A stretch of 8,147 nt of DNA from Spirochaetaceae bacterium. GTDB taxonomy: Bacteria; Spirochaetota; Spirochaetia; Treponematales; Breznakiellaceae. Position 1 is the first letter of the stretch. The number at the start of each line of letters is the position of its first letter. A program made the translations under genes and the position numbers. Positions 6,518 through 8,147 of this stretch are shown in pieces. The DNA is taken from NCBI GenBank assembly GCA_031273985.1, contig JAISQV010000052.1, forward strand, positions 1 through 8,147, in the 5' to 3' direction. The notes beneath the pieces were generated by a model. It was given only the letters and a program-made list of their open reading frames with translations. It searched no databases and was not told the origin of the DNA.

Positions 6518-8064
6518 GGAGAAGCCGGCGATTCCCGGTTGGATGCGGCGGTGCTGTCTTCGACCAATATGTTCATCATGGCGGTAAAGGGGGTCAGTTT
6601 TTCCGATACGGTATTAAGCCAGGCCGCCAGGGGAAGGGGCGAAGCCTGCTCCAGAGCTTCCCAGTTCAGGATCAGAAGGGGCGGCTGTTGGGTATAATCC
6701 TTTTTGGCGTCCTCGATGTTTTTCTGAATCGCCGCCAGAGTCTGGGAGCCCTGGATAAGGAAATTCCGGGCCTCATCATTGATGATTCGCAGATTGTCCC
6801 CCACCGAGCGAAGCATCATCCGGTCGCGGCCTATCCGGGCGAAGGCCTGATAGAGTTTGAAGCCCCTCGCCCCGTCAGGCTTTAGGGCCGCGTCAAATTC
6901 GGCGACATTCTGCTTCAACTCCGCAAGAAAGATACACTGGTCCGAGAAACTCCGGGGCATGACGGACCAAATGGCGCGGATAATGAGGAATTCGCAGAGT
7001 TCCCTGATCTCCCGCTCGAATATGTCCATGAAGGCCGCCAGGTAGTTGAGCCCCTCCGCATGAATGAAGCCCGGAAGCCCCCTGCCGGCGAAGGGCGCCC
7101 CCGCCTCCTGGGTGTAGTAGCTGAGGCCCTGTACCGGCGCTTCCCCAAAGATCTGCCGGGCAAGCCGGCCCACCTGGTTGTTCCACTGGGTTCGCACGAG
7201 CTGGTCCAGCGTAGCCTCCAGCTCCTTCCGCCGGGTTTCGATCCAAACGTTCAAGGCGGGCTCCCCCTCCCTGGGCGGCTTGATGGTCCAGTCGGGGTCC
7301 CGCTCAATCTCCCGGATTATCAGCTCGAAGATGGCGGAATGGTTCGCGTCCTGGAGCTGCTGGAGTAGCCGGTACCACTGGTCCAGGCGCATTACATCCC
7401 CGCTTTTCCACTCCTTGAAGACCGTGAAGATCGTCTCCCAGTCCTGTTTGGGCTCTATACCTATGGATACATAGAGAAAATCCTTGAGGTCCCCGCAGAC
7501 CGCCGATCCCTTGGCCGGCCTAAAGGCGGGCTCCGCCGTCGTAACATGTTCCTGCAGGGGGGACCCGAATTTTCGGAGGAGGAGGTAGTAATCGAAGGCG
7601 GCGAGATGCTCAAAGGCGATGGCCTGGCGGTAGCAGCCATTGATTTCCGAGGCGATTCGCTTGTCTATACCCTGCGTGAGGGCCTTGAACTGCTCACGGG
7701 CGTTCCGGGCCGCATCCCTGGCGTTGACCTGCCTGTCTACGGCCTCCCGGGCCTCCCCGGCAAGGCATTCCAACCTGGCCAGAACGCCGGGCTCCACAAA
7801 ATGCCGGATCACCGCATCCCTGAACAACGGGGAAGAGGAGGCCCCGCGCCAGCTTACCTGAGCCAGGGAGAGGCCGCGGTAGAGGGCGAAGAAAAATTTT
7901 GCCGCCGCCGGATTCAGCTCCTGTTTTCTTATCTTATAGAAACGCCTGTGCCTGCTGACACGAATGGCCCTCTTTACTTTTTGCAGGGCCCGCCTCTTGC
8001 TCAACTCGGCGGGTGAAGTCCCCAGCAGCAGGGCCAAAAAATTTTCAAAAAGGGAAAGCATCAT
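6514..8064 (-). CDS. Spirochaete-type conserved protein of unknown function (DUF5312-like)
   Basis: The 516-residue product has no signal peptide and no clear membrane segment; the short hydrophobic run FLALLLG near residue 9-15 is too brief. Residues 22-48 are strikingly basic (KRRALQKVKRAIRVSRHRRFYKIRK), followed by a largely helical body with many aromatic and charged residues and a small disordered tail ending SPASP. I recognise no catalytic motif, nucleotide-binding loop or metal site. From memory it resembles the DUF5312 family of treponemes, but I cannot verify this. The frame begins ATGATG; CCGGGG lies just upstream and either Met could be used. A TAA in another frame abuts the first ATG directly, so coupling with an upstream gene is possible. 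It ends in TGA 95 bases before nifJ and shares its direction. Confidence 0.85.
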   Translation of the reverse strand: MMLSLFENFLALLLGTSPAELSKRRALQKVKRAIRVSRHRRFYKIRKQELNPAAAKFFFALYRGLSLAQVSWRGASSSPLFRDAVIRHFVEPGVLARLECLAGEAREAVDRQVNARDAARNAREQFKALTQGIDKRIASEINGCYRQAIAFEHLAAFDYYLLLRKFGSPLQEHVTTAEPAFRPAKGSAVCGDLKDFLYVSIGIEPKQDWETIFTVFKEWKSGDVMRLDQWYRLLQQLQDANHSAIFELIIREIERDPDWTIKPPREGEPALNVWIETRRKELEATLDQLVRTQWNNQVGRLARQIFGEAPVQGLSYYTQEAGAPFAGRGLPGFIHAEGLNYLAAFMDIFEREIRELCEFLIIRAIWSVMPRSFSDQCIFLAELKQNVAEFDAALKPDGARGFKLYQAFARIGRDRMMLRSVGDNLRIINDEARNFLIQGSQTLAAIQKNIEDAKKDYTQQPPLLILNWEALEQASPLPLAAWLNTVSEKLTPFTAMMNILVEDSTAASNRESPASP

Positions 8065-8147
8065 TTACCCCGGAATCATCGTAGCAGAAACGGGCCCGAT
8101 GGAAAAGCACGGGGGCCCTCTTAAAATTCCGCCGGGCGGCCTCCGAG
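8065..8147 (-). other. Window edge, possible 3' end of an upstream gene
   Basis: Two minus-strand frames could be the tail of an upstream gene: one reads LGGRPAEF and stops at TAA 8121-8123, the other runs 26 codons to a TAA at 8065-8067 that touches the next ATG. There is too little sequence to choose. No terminator or convincing promoter is visible. Confidence 0.25.

Noticed and set aside
6502..6885. 127-codon plus-strand frame and other plus-strand frames up to 8016
   Set aside because: They are antisense to the 516-residue gene and show no family features.
8065..8110. Promoter for the 516-residue gene (CTTTTC and TACGAT boxes)
   Set aside because: The match to consensus is poor and the implied start would leave almost no leader before the ATG.

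Overview
The window holds three protein genes, all read from the minus strand, on a GC-rich background (by eye about 60% G+C). The set is a long pyruvate:ferredoxin oxidoreductase (nifJ), a 516-residue all-cytoplasmic protein of a type I associate with spirochaetes (DUF5312-like), and a secreted metallopeptidase/propeller/barrel protein. It suggests an anaerobic, fermentative spirochaete of the Treponema group (Treponemataceae/Breznakiellaceae). That placement is an inference from family memory; no rRNA or other marker is present.

Layout in transcription order, from high to low coordinates. At 8065-8147 there is only the possible tail of an upstream gene. At 6514-8064 lies the DUF5312-like gene. 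A short AT-rich gap follows (6419-6513) with a perfect 16-bp inverted repeat and the ribosome site of nifJ. nifJ starts at 6418 and has every domain and every cofactor ligand of the family, but its frame meets a TAG codon at 3113-3115. The same frame then continues for 86 well-conserved C-terminal residues to TAA at 2852-2854, so the gene is full length (1188 codons) apart from one amber codon. A 261-base intergenic stretch (2591-2851) is packed with five hairpins. The last gene starts at 2590 and runs off the left edge, with 863 codons visible. It has a signal peptide, an HExxH metallopeptidase domain with a downstream Glu, a beta-propeller-like middle, a low-complexity linker built from a 23-residue tandem duplication, and a strand-rich C-terminal part that looks like an outer-membrane barrel.

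The genes do not form an obvious pathway. nifJ serves central carbon metabolism, converting pyruvate to acetyl-CoA, CO2 and reduced ferredoxin. The 863+-residue protein belongs to the envelope. The DUF5312-like protein has no known role. The two most notable points are the amber codon inside an otherwise intact nifJ and the peptidase-propeller-barrel protein, which is easy to miss because it has no stop codon inside the window. Large plus-strand open frames opposite nifJ and the envelope gene are antisense shadows.
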